This document shows positions 9,639 to 18,426 of a stretch of DNA of 64,000 bases, in pieces. Each line of letters begins with the position of its first letter. The stretch's first letter is position 1. The DNA lies in the NCBI RefSeq assembly GCF_014083985.1, contig NZ_CP046907.1:3820501-3884500 (forward strand), read 5' to 3'. The position numbers and the translations under genes are program-made. Under the pieces are notes generated by a model. That model did no database searches and was not told the origin of the DNA. It saw only the letters and a list, made by a program, of their open reading frames with translations. The DNA comes from Streptomyces sp. SCUT-3 (GTDB lineage Bacteria > Actinomycetota > Actinomycetes > Streptomycetales > Streptomycetaceae).

Positions 9639-10397
9639 TCAGGCCCGGACGGCCCGATGGGTCACCCGCTCGGCCTCCCCGCGCCGGTCGAGCTCGCCGG
9701 GCGCGGCGCGGTCGGCGTTGCGGCACAGCACCACGGAGCCGCCCGCCGCCAGCGGGGCGAGCAGACCGGCCGCGATCCCCTCCCAGTCGTCCATGTCCAG
9801 AGCGGACAGCAGCCGGGAGTCCGCGTCCAGCCCCAGGTCCCGCGCGCTCCGCACGGCCCGCTCGACGACCTCGGCGCCGGTCAGCTCCTCGCCGCCCACC
9901 TCCAGTGCGGCGGCCGACGGGTCGACGGGGACGTGGGGGACGAAGCGGTCGCCCTGCCCGGGGACCTCGGCCGCGTAGTCGGCGAAGCCCTGCGGAGGCT
10001 GCGGGAAGCGTCCGCCGAGCGGCCGCAGGGCGAGCGCCACCCGCTCCCCGGCGCACGCCGCGGCGGCGTCCAGGGTGTCCGGGCCGCTGACCACGAGGTC
10101 GCAGCCGGCCGGGTCGCCCCCGGGGACGGCCACCACGCCGGTGGAGAAGCACGCCATCAGCCAGACGGCGGTCTGCCAGTGGGCGGGCAGCAGCAGGGCC
10201 AGGCGGTCGCCGGGCTCGGCGCCCAGGTCCTCCTGCAGCAGGTTGGCGGTCTTGGCGACCCAGTTGTCGAAGGTCGTGACGGACAGCTCCACCCGCTCGC
10301 CGGTGGCGTCGTCGTAGAAGGTGACCAGCGGGCGCGAGGGGTCCGAGGCGAGCGCGGAACGCAGCAGGTCGGCGGGGGTCCGTTCGGTCTCGTTCAT
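9639..10397 (-). CDS. TIGR03089 family protein (AMP-binding-like)
   Basis: The 252-residue product matches the actinobacterial TIGR03089 family, which resembles the N-terminal part of acyl-CoA/AMP-dependent synthetases. Visible pieces are SRPLVTFYDDATGERVELS near the start, LANLLQED-type and GDRLALLLPAHWQTAVW segments typical of the synthetase N-lobe, and ALDMDDWEGIAAGLLAPL near the end. The Thr/Ser/Gly-rich ATP-binding P-loop and the C-terminal lid of real AMP-forming enzymes are absent, so catalysis is doubtful. ATG 10397 is the first good start. It is divergent from the amidase gene. Function is not known. Confidence 0.8.
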   Translation of the reverse strand: MNETERTPADLLRSALASDPSRPLVTFYDDATGERVELSVTTFDNWVAKTANLLQEDLGAEPGDRLALLLPAHWQTAVWLMACFSTGVVAVPGGDPAGCDLVVSGPDTLDAAAACAGERVALALRPLGGRFPQPPQGFADYAAEVPGQGDRFVPHVPVDPSAAALEVGGEELTGAEVVERAVRSARDLGLDADSRLLSALDMDDWEGIAAGLLAPLAAGGSVVLCRNADRAAPGELDRRGEAERVTHRAVRA

Positions 10398-10534
10398 CGC
10401 CACAAGGGTACGCGGCGCGGTCCGACGGGGAATCAGGAACCTTCGGGGTGAAGTGTCCTGAAAGTACGTACTGCCGGGTGTGAGGGGGTGGGTTGGCGAT
10501 TGCTTTTCATATCGCTTATGCAAGCATCTGTCCC

Positions 10535-11845
10535 ATGCGTCCATTTATTGCTTCCGCGATCGGTGCCCTCTGCGCGGTCGGGCTCGCCGTCACGCCGGCG
10601 CTGTCCGCCGCCCGCGGGCCCTCCACAGCCGCCCCCGGAGGAGAGGACGTCCCGTCCGCGGGCGGCGTCCACACCCTCCCGCTCCGCCCGCTCGCCACGG
10701 CCCGCGCCGCGGGACCGGCCGTGCGCGGAGTGCCCGCGCAGTCCGTCGAGCCCTTCTCCCTCCTCGGCGTCACCTGGGACGACGCCGGGGAGGACCTGCA
10801 CGGCGCCGTCCGGGTCCGCACCCGCGACGCGGGCACCGGGACCTGGTCCGAATGGCAGGAGGTGCAGACGCACCGCGACGACGCACCCGACCCGGTATCG
10901 GCGGAGCGGGCCGCGGACGGGGTCCGCGGCGGCACCGCGCCGCTGTGGGTCGGCCCCTCGGACGGCGTGCAGGTCCGCGTGGTCCCCGCAGTCGCCCGTC
11001 ACGCGCACGGGGACGCCCACGCGCACGGGGACGCCCGTGTTGAATCCCGGCGCGGCCGGGGCGGCCGGAGCGACGACCCGCTGGGCGACGTGCTGGACGC
11101 GCTCCCCGACGGCATGCGCCTGGACCTGATCGACCCGGGAGGGTACGAGCCGGGCCCGCCCTCCGGCTCCGGGGACCGGGACGACGGCCCCCGGGAGGAC
11201 GAGTGGTCCCACGAGGACGACGACCCCCGCGACGACGACGGCACCGCGCCCAGGCCCGGCATCGTCACCCGCTCCGGCTGGGGCGCCGACGAGAGCATCC
11301 GCGAGAGCGGCTACGCCTACACCGACACGGTGAGGGCGGCGTTCGTCCACCACAGCGGCACCGGCAACGACTACAGCTGCGACGAGGCACCCTCGGTCGT
11401 CCGCAGCATCTACCGCTACCACGTGCAGAGCAACGGCTGGCGCGACGTCGGCTACAACTTCTTCGTCGACAAGTGCGGGACGATCTACGAGGGCCGCGCC
11501 GGCGGGGTGACCCGGGCCGTGCAGGGCGCCCACGTCCTGGGCTTCAACACCGACACCATGGGCGTCGCCGTCCTGGGCACCTACTCCTCGGCCCGGCCCA
11601 CCGCCGACGCCTTGGACGGCGTGGCGAAACTGACTGCGTGGAAGCTCGGCCTGTACGGACGCGACGCGGGGGGCCGCACCACCCTGGTCTCCGGGGGCAA
11701 CGGCAAGTACCCGAAGGGCGAGAGGGTGAGTGTGAGAGTGATCTCCGGTCACCGGGACGGGTTCTCCACCGACTGTCCCGGGGCAGAGCTCTACAACCGG
11801 CTCGACCGCGTCCGCGACCTCGCGGCGGACCTGCAGGGCCGGTAG
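10535..11845 (+). CDS. Exported peptidoglycan recognition / N-acetylmuramoyl-L-alanine amidase
   Basis: Predicted zinc amidase that cuts between MurNAc and the stem peptide outside the cell. The 436-residue product has an N-terminal signal peptide (MRPFIASAIGALCAVGLAV, then Ala-rich cleavage region), a variable Asp/Gly/Arg-rich region of about 230 residues, then an Amidase_2/PGRP domain starting RSGWGADESIRESG. Zinc ligands are visible: the HHSG at the domain start and the His and Cys of SGHRD and TDCPG near its end. The conserved core includes VGYNFFVDKCGTIYEGR. ATG 10535 gives the signal peptide directly; an upstream TTG at 10493 would mask it. An HAHGDAHAHGDA repeat lies in the linker. Confidence 0.9.
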   Translation: MRPFIASAIGALCAVGLAVTPALSAARGPSTAAPGGEDVPSAGGVHTLPLRPLATARAAGPAVRGVPAQSVEPFSLLGVTWDDAGEDLHGAVRVRTRDAGTGTWSEWQEVQTHRDDAPDPVSAERAADGVRGGTAPLWVGPSDGVQVRVVPAVARHAHGDAHAHGDARVESRRGRGGRSDDPLGDVLDALPDGMRLDLIDPGGYEPGPPSGSGDRDDGPREDEWSHEDDDPRDDDGTAPRPGIVTRSGWGADESIRESGYAYTDTVRAAFVHHSGTGNDYSCDEAPSVVRSIYRYHVQSNGWRDVGYNFFVDKCGTIYEGRAGGVTRAVQGAHVLGFNTDTMGVAVLGTYSSARPTADALDGVAKLTAWKLGLYGRDAGGRTTLVSGGNGKYPKGERVSVRVISGHRDGFSTDCPGAELYNRLDRVRDLAADLQGR

Positions 11846-11967
11846 GGGGCGCCATGGGGAGTGCGCCGGTGGGGACCCGTTGCGACGGGCCCGGATCCGA
11901 GCTGCCTACACTGCGCGTCCCTGTCGAAGACGACTCGGACCCCGGTTAGGAAGCAGGAAGACCACAG

Positions 11968-13050
11968 GTGACTGAAGCCATCCTCCTGGTCGGCGGCAAG
12001 GGCACACGGCTGCGCCCGCTGACGGTGCACACCCCCAAGCCCATGGTTCCAGCGGCCGGGGTGCCCTTCCTCAGCCACCAGCTGGCCCGCGCGCGGGAGG
12101 CGGGGGTGGAGCACATCGTGTTCGCCACCTCCTACCTCGCCGAGGTGTTCGAGCCGTACTTCGGCGACGGCTCCGCGCTCGGGCTCCACCTCGAGTACGT
12201 CACCGAGGAGGAACCGCTGGGCACCGGCGGGGCCATCCGCAACGCCGCCGAACGGCTCACCGGCGCCCCCGGGGACCCCGTCCTGGTCTTCAACGGGGAC
12301 ATCCTCACGGGCCTGGACATCCGGGCCCTCGTCGACACCCATACCGGCAGCGGCGCCGACGTCTCCCTCCACCTGACCCGGGTCGAGGACCCGCGGGCCT
12401 TCGGGCTGGTCCCCACCGACCCGACCGGCAGGGTCACCGCGTTCCTGGAGAAGCCCCAGACGCCGGAGGAGATCGTCACCGACCAGATCAACGCCGGCGC
12501 GTACGTCTTCGACCGCGCGGTGATCGACGCCATCCCCACCGGGCGGCCGGTCTCGGTCGAGCGGGAGACCTTCCCAGGGCTCCTGCGGGACGGGGCGCAC
12601 CTGCAGGGCATGGTCGACTCCACCTACTGGCTGGACCTGGGCACCCCGCAGGCCTTCGTGCGAGGGTCGGCCGACCTCGTCCTGGGCCGCGCCCCCTCGC
12701 CCGCCGTCCCGGGCCGCTGCGGGGACAGCCTGGTCCTCGACGGGGCCGACGTGGCGCCCGACGCCAAGCTGGCCGGCGGCACGGTGGTCGGCCCCGGCGC
12801 GGTGGTCGGCGCGGGGGCGCGGATCGACGGCAGCGCGATCCTGGACGGCGCGGTCGTCGAGCCCGGCGCACGGATCGTCGACAGCCTGGTCGGGGCCCGC
12901 GCGCGGATCGGTGCCCGCACCGTCGTGCACGACGCCGTCGTCGGCGACGGCGCGGTCGTCGGCGCCGACAACGAGCTGCGCTGCGGCGTCCGCGTCTGGT
13001 GCGACGCGCGCATCCCCGACGCCTCGGTCCGCTTCTCCTCCGACCAGTGA
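11968..13050 (+). CDS. Mannose-1-phosphate guanylyltransferase-like nucleotidyltransferase
   Basis: Predicted to form NDP-sugar (probably GDP-mannose) from sugar-1-phosphate and NTP. The 360-residue protein begins EAILLVGGKGTRLRPLT, the nucleotide-binding signature of this superfamily, followed by KPMVPAAGVPFL, the FNGDILTG metal site, EKPQTPEEIVTDQINAGAYVF, and a C-terminal left-handed beta-helix of hexapeptide repeats (from about residue 250) with many G-A/G-V turns. GTG 11968 follows an AGGAAG element at about 8 nt. It is syntenic with the mycobacterial Rv3264c gene, and manB and manA lie 13-17 kb downstream. GDP specificity is inferred from synteny; the sequence alone does not exclude glucose-1-phosphate. 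Confidence 0.85.
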   Translation: MTEAILLVGGKGTRLRPLTVHTPKPMVPAAGVPFLSHQLARAREAGVEHIVFATSYLAEVFEPYFGDGSALGLHLEYVTEEEPLGTGGAIRNAAERLTGAPGDPVLVFNGDILTGLDIRALVDTHTGSGADVSLHLTRVEDPRAFGLVPTDPTGRVTAFLEKPQTPEEIVTDQINAGAYVFDRAVIDAIPTGRPVSVERETFPGLLRDGAHLQGMVDSTYWLDLGTPQAFVRGSADLVLGRAPSPAVPGRCGDSLVLDGADVAPDAKLAGGTVVGPGAVVGAGARIDGSAILDGAVVEPGARIVDSLVGARARIGARTVVHDAVVGDGAVVGADNELRCGVRVWCDARIPDASVRFSSDQ

Positions 13051-13056
13051 CCCGGG

Positions 13057-13095
13057 CCGTCCCGTCCGCCGTCCCGTCCGCCGTCCCGTCCGCCG
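13057..13095. repeat. 12-bp tandem repeat, three copies
   Basis: Three perfect copies of ccgtcccgtccg plus three bases, starting just after the nucleotidyltransferase stop codon. A second short cgtgcgtgcgtccgtg-like repeat follows at about 13112-13134. Confidence 0.85.
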
Positions 13096-13215
13096 GGCCG
13101 CCCGGTGCTGTCCGTGCGTGCGTCCGTGCGTGCAGGCCGGGCGGCGGGGCGGCCCGGCGCCGGTAGCCCGTCCGGGTTAGTCTCGACGGGCACCCGCACC
13201 GGATCAGGACTGTCC

Positions 13216-14229
13216 GTGGAACTCACCGACCGGCCCACCGCGAGCCCCGCGCGGCCCCCGCACGTCCCCGCCCCGGGCCGGGAACGCGGCCCCGCGGCGC
13301 CCCCCGCCCCCGAACTCACCCGCACCTGGCGCCCGCCCGGCCCGCTGGACCCCGCGCTGGTCCTCGGCGTCCTGCGCCGGGGCCCCGGCGACCCCGCGCT
13401 GCGCACCGCGGCCGACGGCTCGCTGTGGCGGGCCTCCCGCACCCCCTGCGGCCCCGGGACCCTGCGCGTCGCGCGTCGCCGGGGCGAGGACCTCGTGGAG
13501 GCGTCCGCCTGGGGGCCGGGCGCGCCGTGGCTCCTCGACGCGCTCCCGTCGCTCCTCGGCGCCGACGACGACCCCGCCGCGTTCACCCCGCGCCACCGGG
13601 TCCTCCTCCACGCCCACCGGCGCCACCCGGGCCTGCGGCTGGGCCGCACCGGCCTGGTCCTGGAGTCGCTGATCCCCGCGGTGCTGGAGCAGAAGGTCAC
13701 CCTGAGCGAGGCGCACCGCGCCTGGCGGCTGCTGCTCCGGCGCCACGGGGAGCCGGCCCCCGGCCCGGCGGGGTCCCCCGCCGAGGGGATGCGGGTCATG
13801 CCCGACGCGCGCACCTGGGCGCTGATCCCCTCCTGGGAGTGGCACCGGGCCGGCGTCGACGGCAAGCGCTCGGCGACGGTCCTGCGGGCCGTACGCGTCG
13901 CGCCCCGGCTGGAGGAGGCCGCGGGGATGGACGGCGCGTCGGCCGCCGACCGCCTGCGGCTGGTCCCCGGCATCGGCCCGTGGACCGCCGCCGAGACCCT
14001 GCAGCGCAGCAACGGCGACCCGGACGCCGTCTCCGTGGGCGACCTGCACCTGCCCGGCCTCGTCGGCCACGCGCTGGCCGGCGCGCGCACCGACGACGCG
14101 GGCATGCTCGAACTCCTGGCCCCCTACGCCGGCCAGCGCCACCGGGCCTGCCGGCTCGTCCTGCTCTCCGGCGTGCGCCCGCCCCGCCGCGCCCCGCGCG
14201 CCGCCCCCCGGGACATCGCCCGGCTGTGA
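13216..14229 (+). CDS. AlkA-like DNA-3-methyladenine glycosylase (HhH-GPD)
   Basis: Predicted base-excision DNA glycosylase for alkylated bases. The 337-residue product has a disordered proline-rich N-terminus and a C-terminal HhH-GPD domain: the segment GLVLESLIPAVLEQKVTL is the usual entry to the fold, and RLRLVPGIGPWTAAETLQR is the helix-hairpin-helix. The catalytic Asp is most likely in the following NGDPDAVSVGDLHLPG stretch. The N-terminal AlkA beta domain is short or diverged. GTG 13216 has AGGA at 6 nt. Convergent with fbiB. Confidence 0.85.
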   Translation: MELTDRPTASPARPPHVPAPGRERGPAAPPAPELTRTWRPPGPLDPALVLGVLRRGPGDPALRTAADGSLWRASRTPCGPGTLRVARRRGEDLVEASAWGPGAPWLLDALPSLLGADDDPAAFTPRHRVLLHAHRRHPGLRLGRTGLVLESLIPAVLEQKVTLSEAHRAWRLLLRRHGEPAPGPAGSPAEGMRVMPDARTWALIPSWEWHRAGVDGKRSATVLRAVRVAPRLEEAAGMDGASAADRLRLVPGIGPWTAAETLQRSNGDPDAVSVGDLHLPGLVGHALAGARTDDAGMLELLAPYAGQRHRACRLVLLSGVRPPRRAPRAAPRDIARL

Positions 14230-14295
14230 ACGCGGACCGGCCCCCGGCCCCGGCGGGCCGGAGGACCGGAGAGCCGCAGCGCCGTGCAGCACCGG

Positions 14296-14328
14296 CGGGA
14301 GGGCCGGGAGGGCCGGGAGGGCCGGGAG
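14296..14328. repeat. 9-bp tandem repeat between convergent genes
   Basis: Nearly four copies of cgggagggc, immediately before the fbiB stop codon. No palindrome of terminator quality is seen here, so the repeat itself may be what separates the two genes. Confidence 0.8.
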
Positions 14329-14330
14329 CC

Positions 14331-15686
14331 TCAGCGGACCTCGACGAACGCCTCGGCGGTGCGCTCCGGCCGCGGCCTCGGCGGGGCGGCGGGACGGCCG
14401 ACGGCGACCGCGCCCATCGGGTCCCAGCCGTCCGGCAGGTCCAGCGCCCTGCGCACCACGTCGCGGCAGAACATCGTCGACGACACCCACGCCGAGCCCA
14501 ACTGCTCGCCGGCCAGGGCCACCAGCAGGTTCTGCACCGCGGCACCGGCGGCCACCACGAACATCTCGCGCTCGGCCGCGCTGCGCCGCTCGTCGGGGTA
14601 GTGGTGGGCGCCGTCGGCGACCAGGCAGGGGACGACGAGGTACGGGGCGCGCCGCAGGACGTCGCCGCGCGCCACCCGCCGCTCGATCCGCTCCGGCGGC
14701 AGCCCGTCGGCGCGCAGGTCGGCGATCCACGCCTCGCGCATGGCGTCCAGCAGCCGGGTGCGCGCCCCGGCCGACTCCAGCAGGACGAACCGCCAGGGCG
14801 TGGTGTGGTGCGGCGCGGGTGCGGTGACGGCCGCGGCCACCGCGCGGCGCACCGCTTTGGGGTCGACCGGCTCGTCGGTGAACTCCCGCACGGTGCGGCG
14901 CAGGTGGACGGCCTCGCGCACGGCCTCGGAGGTGCCGAGCCGGAACAGGTCGGCGGCGGCGTCGCGCACCAGCGGACGGGCGCCGTCGCCGTCCTCCGGC
15001 ACGGTGAGGCGGTCCAGTCCGCGCACGACGGCGACGGGCAGCCCGCCGGTCTTGCCCTTCACCAGGTCGGCGGCGGCCGCCAGTTCGTCGGCGACCGCGG
15101 TGACGGTGACGGCCAGTTCGTTGCCGTGGGCGTCGGTTCCGCCGCGCAGGTCCTCCAGGGCGTGCAGGCCCGCGGCGCCGATCGCCACGTCGGTGAGGCC
15201 GTTGCGCCAGGGCCGGCCGAAGGTGTCGGTGATCACGACCGCCACGTCCACGCCCAGCCGCTCGCGCAGTCCGGCACGCAGCCGCCGGGCGGAGGCGTCG
15301 GGGTCCTCCGGGAGCAGGAGCACGGTGCCGGCCGGGGTGTTGGAGGCGTCGACCCCCGCGGCGGCCATGACCAGGCCCCTGCGGTCCTCGACGATGCGCA
15401 GCCGGCCGCGGCGGGCCACCACCCGCACCGTCTCGGCGTCGATCGCCGCCTCGCGGTCCTCGGCGCGCACGACGCGGCCCTCCGCCTTGCTGACGATCTT
15501 CGAGGTGACCAGCAGCACGTCCCCGTCGGCCAGGCCAGGGCCGCCCCCGGGCCCGGCCGCGTCGGCGGCCGCGCCGGCGACCAGCGCGGCGAGGTCGTCG
15601 CCGGGACGTATCTCGGGCAGGCCCGGCAGGGCCCACGCCCGGAACGAGGGCGCCCCGGACGGCGGCGCGGGACGGCCGGCCGTCAC
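14331..15686 (-). CDS. fbiB: Coenzyme F420:L-glutamate ligase, two-domain FbiB
   Basis: Adds gamma-linked glutamates to F420-0 and, through its C-terminal half, reduces the dehydro form to make mature F420. The 451-residue protein has the CofE-like ligase domain (about 1-250; [38 protein letters not shown]) fused to an FMN nitroreductase domain (about 262-440; [34 protein letters not shown]). The fused form is the actinobacterial type. GTG 15686 overlaps the fbiA stop codon in a GTGA, so translation is coupled to fbiA. Confidence 0.95.
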   Translation of the reverse strand: MTAGRPAPPSGAPSFRAWALPGLPEIRPGDDLAALVAGAAADAAGPGGGPGLADGDVLLVTSKIVSKAEGRVVRAEDREAAIDAETVRVVARRGRLRIVEDRRGLVMAAAGVDASNTPAGTVLLLPEDPDASARRLRAGLRERLGVDVAVVITDTFGRPWRNGLTDVAIGAAGLHALEDLRGGTDAHGNELAVTVTAVADELAAAADLVKGKTGGLPVAVVRGLDRLTVPEDGDGARPLVRDAAADLFRLGTSEAVREAVHLRRTVREFTDEPVDPKAVRRAVAAAVTAPAPHHTTPWRFVLLESAGARTRLLDAMREAWIADLRADGLPPERIERRVARGDVLRRAPYLVVPCLVADGAHHYPDERRSAAEREMFVVAAGAAVQNLLVALAGEQLGSAWVSSTMFCRDVVRRALDLPDGWDPMGAVAVGRPAAPPRPRPERTAEAFVEVR

Positions 15687-16645
15687 GCGCGCACCTCCTC
15701 GGCCAGGTCCAGGGCCTCCTGCGCCATCCGCGCGGTCGCATCGGTGTCGGTCATCATCAGCGGCACCGCGCGGCAGCGGATGCCGGCCTCCTCGACCTCG
15801 GCCGCCGAGGCCGCGTCGACGGTGTCGACCAGCCAGCCGTCGAGCAGGCCGCTGCCGTAGTGCCGGGCGACGGCGGCGGCGGTGGACTCCACGCCGACGG
15901 CCGCCAGCACCTTGTCGGCCATGCCGCGCACCGGCGCACCGCCGACGACGGGGGAGAGGCCGACCACCGGCACGGCCGCGTCGGCGATCGCCTCGCGGAT
16001 CCCGGGGACGGCCAGGATCGTGCCGATGCTGACCACCGGGTTCGACGGCGGGAACAGCACGACGTCCGCCGCGCCGATCGCCTCCAGCACGCCGGGGGCC
16101 GGCGCGGCCCTGTCAGCGCCGACCGGCAGGACGGCGTGCGCGGGCATCGAGGCCCGGTGCCGCACCCAGTACTCCTGGAAGTGCACCGCCCTGCGGCCCG
16201 AGCCGTCGGGGGAGTCGATGAGCACGTGGGTCTCCACCCGGTCGTCGCTCATCGGGATCAGCCGCACCCCCGGCCGCCAGCGGGCGCACAGGGCCTCGGT
16301 GACCGCGCTGAGCGGGTAGCCGGCCGCGAGCATCTGCGTGCGGACGATGTGGGTGGCGAAGTCCCGGTCGCCCAGGCCGAACCAGTCGGGGCCGACGCCG
16401 TAGGCGGCCAGCTCCTCCTTGACCGACCAGGTCTCCCCGGCCCGCCCCCAGCCCTTCTCCTCGTCGATGCCCCCGCCGAGGGTGTACATGACGGTGTCCA
16501 GGTCGGGGCAGACCTTGAGGCCGAACAGGTGAATGTCGTCCCCGGTGTTGCCGACGACGGTGATCTCCGCGTCGGGAGCTGCCTGCTTCAGGCCGCGCAG
16601 GAAACGGGCGCCCCCGATGCCTCCGGCCAGTACCACGATGCGCAT
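15683..16645 (-). CDS. fbiA: 2-phospho-L-lactate / phosphoenolpyruvate transferase, FbiA (CofD)
   Basis: Transfers the phospho-lactyl or phosphoenolpyruvyl unit to Fo to make (dehydro) F420-0. The 320-residue product is family length and begins [18 protein letters not shown], followed by [38 protein letters not shown] and, later, [20 protein letters not shown], all CofD hallmarks. The start is the ATG at 16645, only 12 nt after the cysteine dioxygenase stop. No Shine-Dalgarno sequence is seen there, so it is either coupled to the upstream gene or leaderless. Confidence 0.96.
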   Translation of the reverse strand: MRIVVLAGGIGGARFLRGLKQAAPDAEITVVGNTGDDIHLFGLKVCPDLDTVMYTLGGGIDEEKGWGRAGETWSVKEELAAYGVGPDWFGLGDRDFATHIVRTQMLAAGYPLSAVTEALCARWRPGVRLIPMSDDRVETHVLIDSPDGSGRRAVHFQEYWVRHRASMPAHAVLPVGADRAAPAPGVLEAIGAADVVLFPPSNPVVSIGTILAVPGIREAIADAAVPVVGLSPVVGGAPVRGMADKVLAAVGVESTAAAVARHYGSGLLDGWLVDTVDAASAAEVEEAGIRCRAVPLMMTDTDATARMAQEALDLAEEVRA

Positions 16646-16657
16646 GGGGGCAGTCTG

Positions 16658-17320
16658 TCAGCCGGACGGCCGCTCCCCGTCGCCGGGAGCGGTGCGGGCC
16701 CGTCCCGCTCCGCCCGTTCCGGCCCCGGCCCGCACCCCGGAGGGGGCGCCCGGACCGGCGGAACCCGAGGCGGCGGCGGGGACGGGGCCGTACGGGGTCA
16801 TCCGGGTCAGCCCCGGCGAGTAGAGGTGCAGGCTGACCGCGGGTTCCAGCGAGTCGTTGACGACCTCGTGCACGTGTCCGGGCGGGAGGACCCGCTGCGC
16901 GCCCGCCCCCAGCGACCTCCGCCGCTCGCCGCCCAGGCCCAGCGAACGCTCCGTCAGGCGCCCGCGGAGCACGGTGAGCACGCCGGACGAGGCGCCGTGG
17001 TCGTGCAGCCCGCTGCCCTGGCCGGGGAGCCAGCTCAGCAGCCACAGCTCGTGCCCGGGGCCCCGGTCCAGCAGGTGGTACCAGCGGGTGGTGGCGTCGT
17101 AGTCGACCAGGGGCTCCCAGCGCTCCCGGTCGGCGGCGACGGCGCGGGCCAGGCCGGAGAACTCCGCCACGGTCACCGGGTGGCGGGGTACGGGCGGCAG
17201 CAGGTGGGGGACGGCGAGCGGGTCCCCGGCGATCGAGATGTCGGACAACCGGGGAGCGGCGTCGGGGGCGACAGCAGGGGCGGGGGCGACGGCGGGGGTG
17301 CGGTCGGTGGCGCGGTGCAC
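16658..17320 (-). CDS. Cysteine dioxygenase family protein
   Basis: Predicted non-heme iron cupin enzyme that oxidises cysteine to cysteine sulfinate. The 220-residue product contains the cupin blocks WLPGQGSGLHDHGASSGVL (two iron-binding His) and VLPPGHVHEVVND (third His), plus YHLLDRGPGHELWLLSWLP. The last 40 residues are a Gly/Ala/Pro tail without domain features. GTG 17320 has AGGA 5 nt upstream, and the reading frame upstream is low-complexity. It is the first gene of the run that continues into fbiA and fbiB. Confidence 0.88.
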   Translation of the reverse strand: MHRATDRTPAVAPAPAVAPDAAPRLSDISIAGDPLAVPHLLPPVPRHPVTVAEFSGLARAVAADRERWEPLVDYDATTRWYHLLDRGPGHELWLLSWLPGQGSGLHDHGASSGVLTVLRGRLTERSLGLGGERRRSLGAGAQRVLPPGHVHEVVNDSLEPAVSLHLYSPGLTRMTPYGPVPAAASGSAGPGAPSGVRAGAGTGGAGRARTAPGDGERPSG

Positions 17321-17844
17321 GGTGGTCCTCGGGGGAGAAGGCAGGAACAGGCGAGGGATGCGCGTGAGGGGGGTGCTGCGTCGGATCCGCCGGTGTCCGG
17401 CCGCTCGACGGCGGGGCCGGTGGATCAACGGGCCGGACGGAACCCGGCCGGGGCGGTCAGCGGCAGCAGCAGGTACAGCGGTGACAGCCGGTACAGCAGT
17501 GACAGCCGGTGCGACAGAGGCACGGAAGGAAGCAGTGGCTCGGCACGGCGCGGCGGGACTCGGCCTGGCGAGTCCGCAGGGGCACGTGGGTCACTGACAC
17601 GCGGTCCAGGACACCTGGTCGCTCCCGCGTTTGTCAACCTGATGGTCAAAGAGGGGGGTTTGTGTCCCCTGAACCGGTTGTCCGATCCGCTGAAAGGTTT
17701 GCTCACCAGGAACCGGGGGAGAAGGCGCAGCATCCGACCCCCGGGCGGGTTCCGGTGCCCCCCCTCGATTCAGGTTGATTTGCACACTTTCTGCGGGACC
17801 TTGGTTCTGCGGAGTGAATAAGCGGCCCAATAGCAGATTCCGGC
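17321..17844. other. Long intergenic region between cysteine dioxygenase and whiB
   Basis: About 620 bases in total up to whiB. The left part is GC-rich with an 18-bp direct repeat. From about 17625 to 17880 base composition drops to near 55 percent G+C, unusual for this window. No conserved coding region is seen. It probably carries the divergent promoters of whiB and the cysteine dioxygenase run. Confidence 0.5.
17472..17507. repeat. 18-bp direct repeat, two copies
   Basis: Two adjacent copies of ggtacagcNgtgacagcc differing at one base, followed by a partial third copy, in the whiB upstream region. Possible regulator binding site or chance; no matching protein can be named. Confidence 0.6.
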
Positions 17845-17874
17845 TTGACTGCCCCGGATCGCCGCACTTGTAAT
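17845..17874 (+). promoter_or_regulatory. Candidate whiB promoter
   Basis: TTGACT at 17845-17850 and TGTAAT at 17869-17874 with an 18-bp spacer, inside an AT-richer island. It would start transcription near 17881, about 65 nt before the whiB ATG. The -35 is good, the -10 only partial. Confidence 0.45.
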
Positions 17875-17945
17875 TCAACCCGTGTCGTTCGGCCGTACCG
17901 GCAACGGCTGCATCACGGGGACGCACAGAGGAGCGAGGGGCGCGC

Positions 17946-18212
17946 ATGACCGAGCTTTTCCAGCTACTGCTGGGCGAAGAGGTGGAAGAAGAGGAGCTCG
18001 GGTGGCAGGAGCGCGCATTGTGCGCCCAGACCGACCCGGAATCTTTCTTCCCCGAGAAGGGCGGTTCCACGCGTGAGGCCAAGAAAGTCTGCCTCGCGTG
18101 CGAGGTCCGCTCCGAGTGCCTGGAGTACGCACTCGCCAACGACGAGCGCTTCGGCATCTGGGGAGGCCTCTCCGAGCGCGAACGCCGCAGGCTGAAGAAG
18201 AGCGCCGTCTGA
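17946..18212 (+). CDS. whiB: WhiB, sporulation transcription factor
   Basis: Iron-sulfur transcription factor required, with WhiA, for aerial hyphae to stop growing and septate into spores. The 88-residue protein keeps all four cluster-ligand cysteines (C26, C49, C52, C58), the GIWGG turn at 70-74 that contacts sigma factor HrdB in Wbl proteins, and the basic C-terminal DNA-binding end (RERRRLKK). From residue 18 on it follows the S. coelicolor WhiB sequence I remember almost without change; only the acidic N-terminal stretch varies. Transcribed alone, with long flanking non-coding DNA. Confidence 0.97.
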   Translation: MTELFQLLLGEEVEEEELGWQERALCAQTDPESFFPEKGGSTREAKKVCLACEVRSECLEYALANDERFGIWGGLSERERRRLKKSAV

Positions 18213-18426
18213 GGCACGCGTTCCGCAGTCCGGCCCCGGCCGTCGACCCCGGACGCATCGGACGCATCGGACGGACGGATGCGGTCCGCCGCCGGACCAC
18301 GGTCCGACGACCCGGGCGGAGGTCCGTGCGTGAGCCGTTAGTGTGGGGCCCCGTCCGAGACGTGCGCGCGGCCCGCGGGCCCGGTGCGCGTCCACCGCAG
18401 TCCAGCGAACCGGGGCCCGTACCTCG

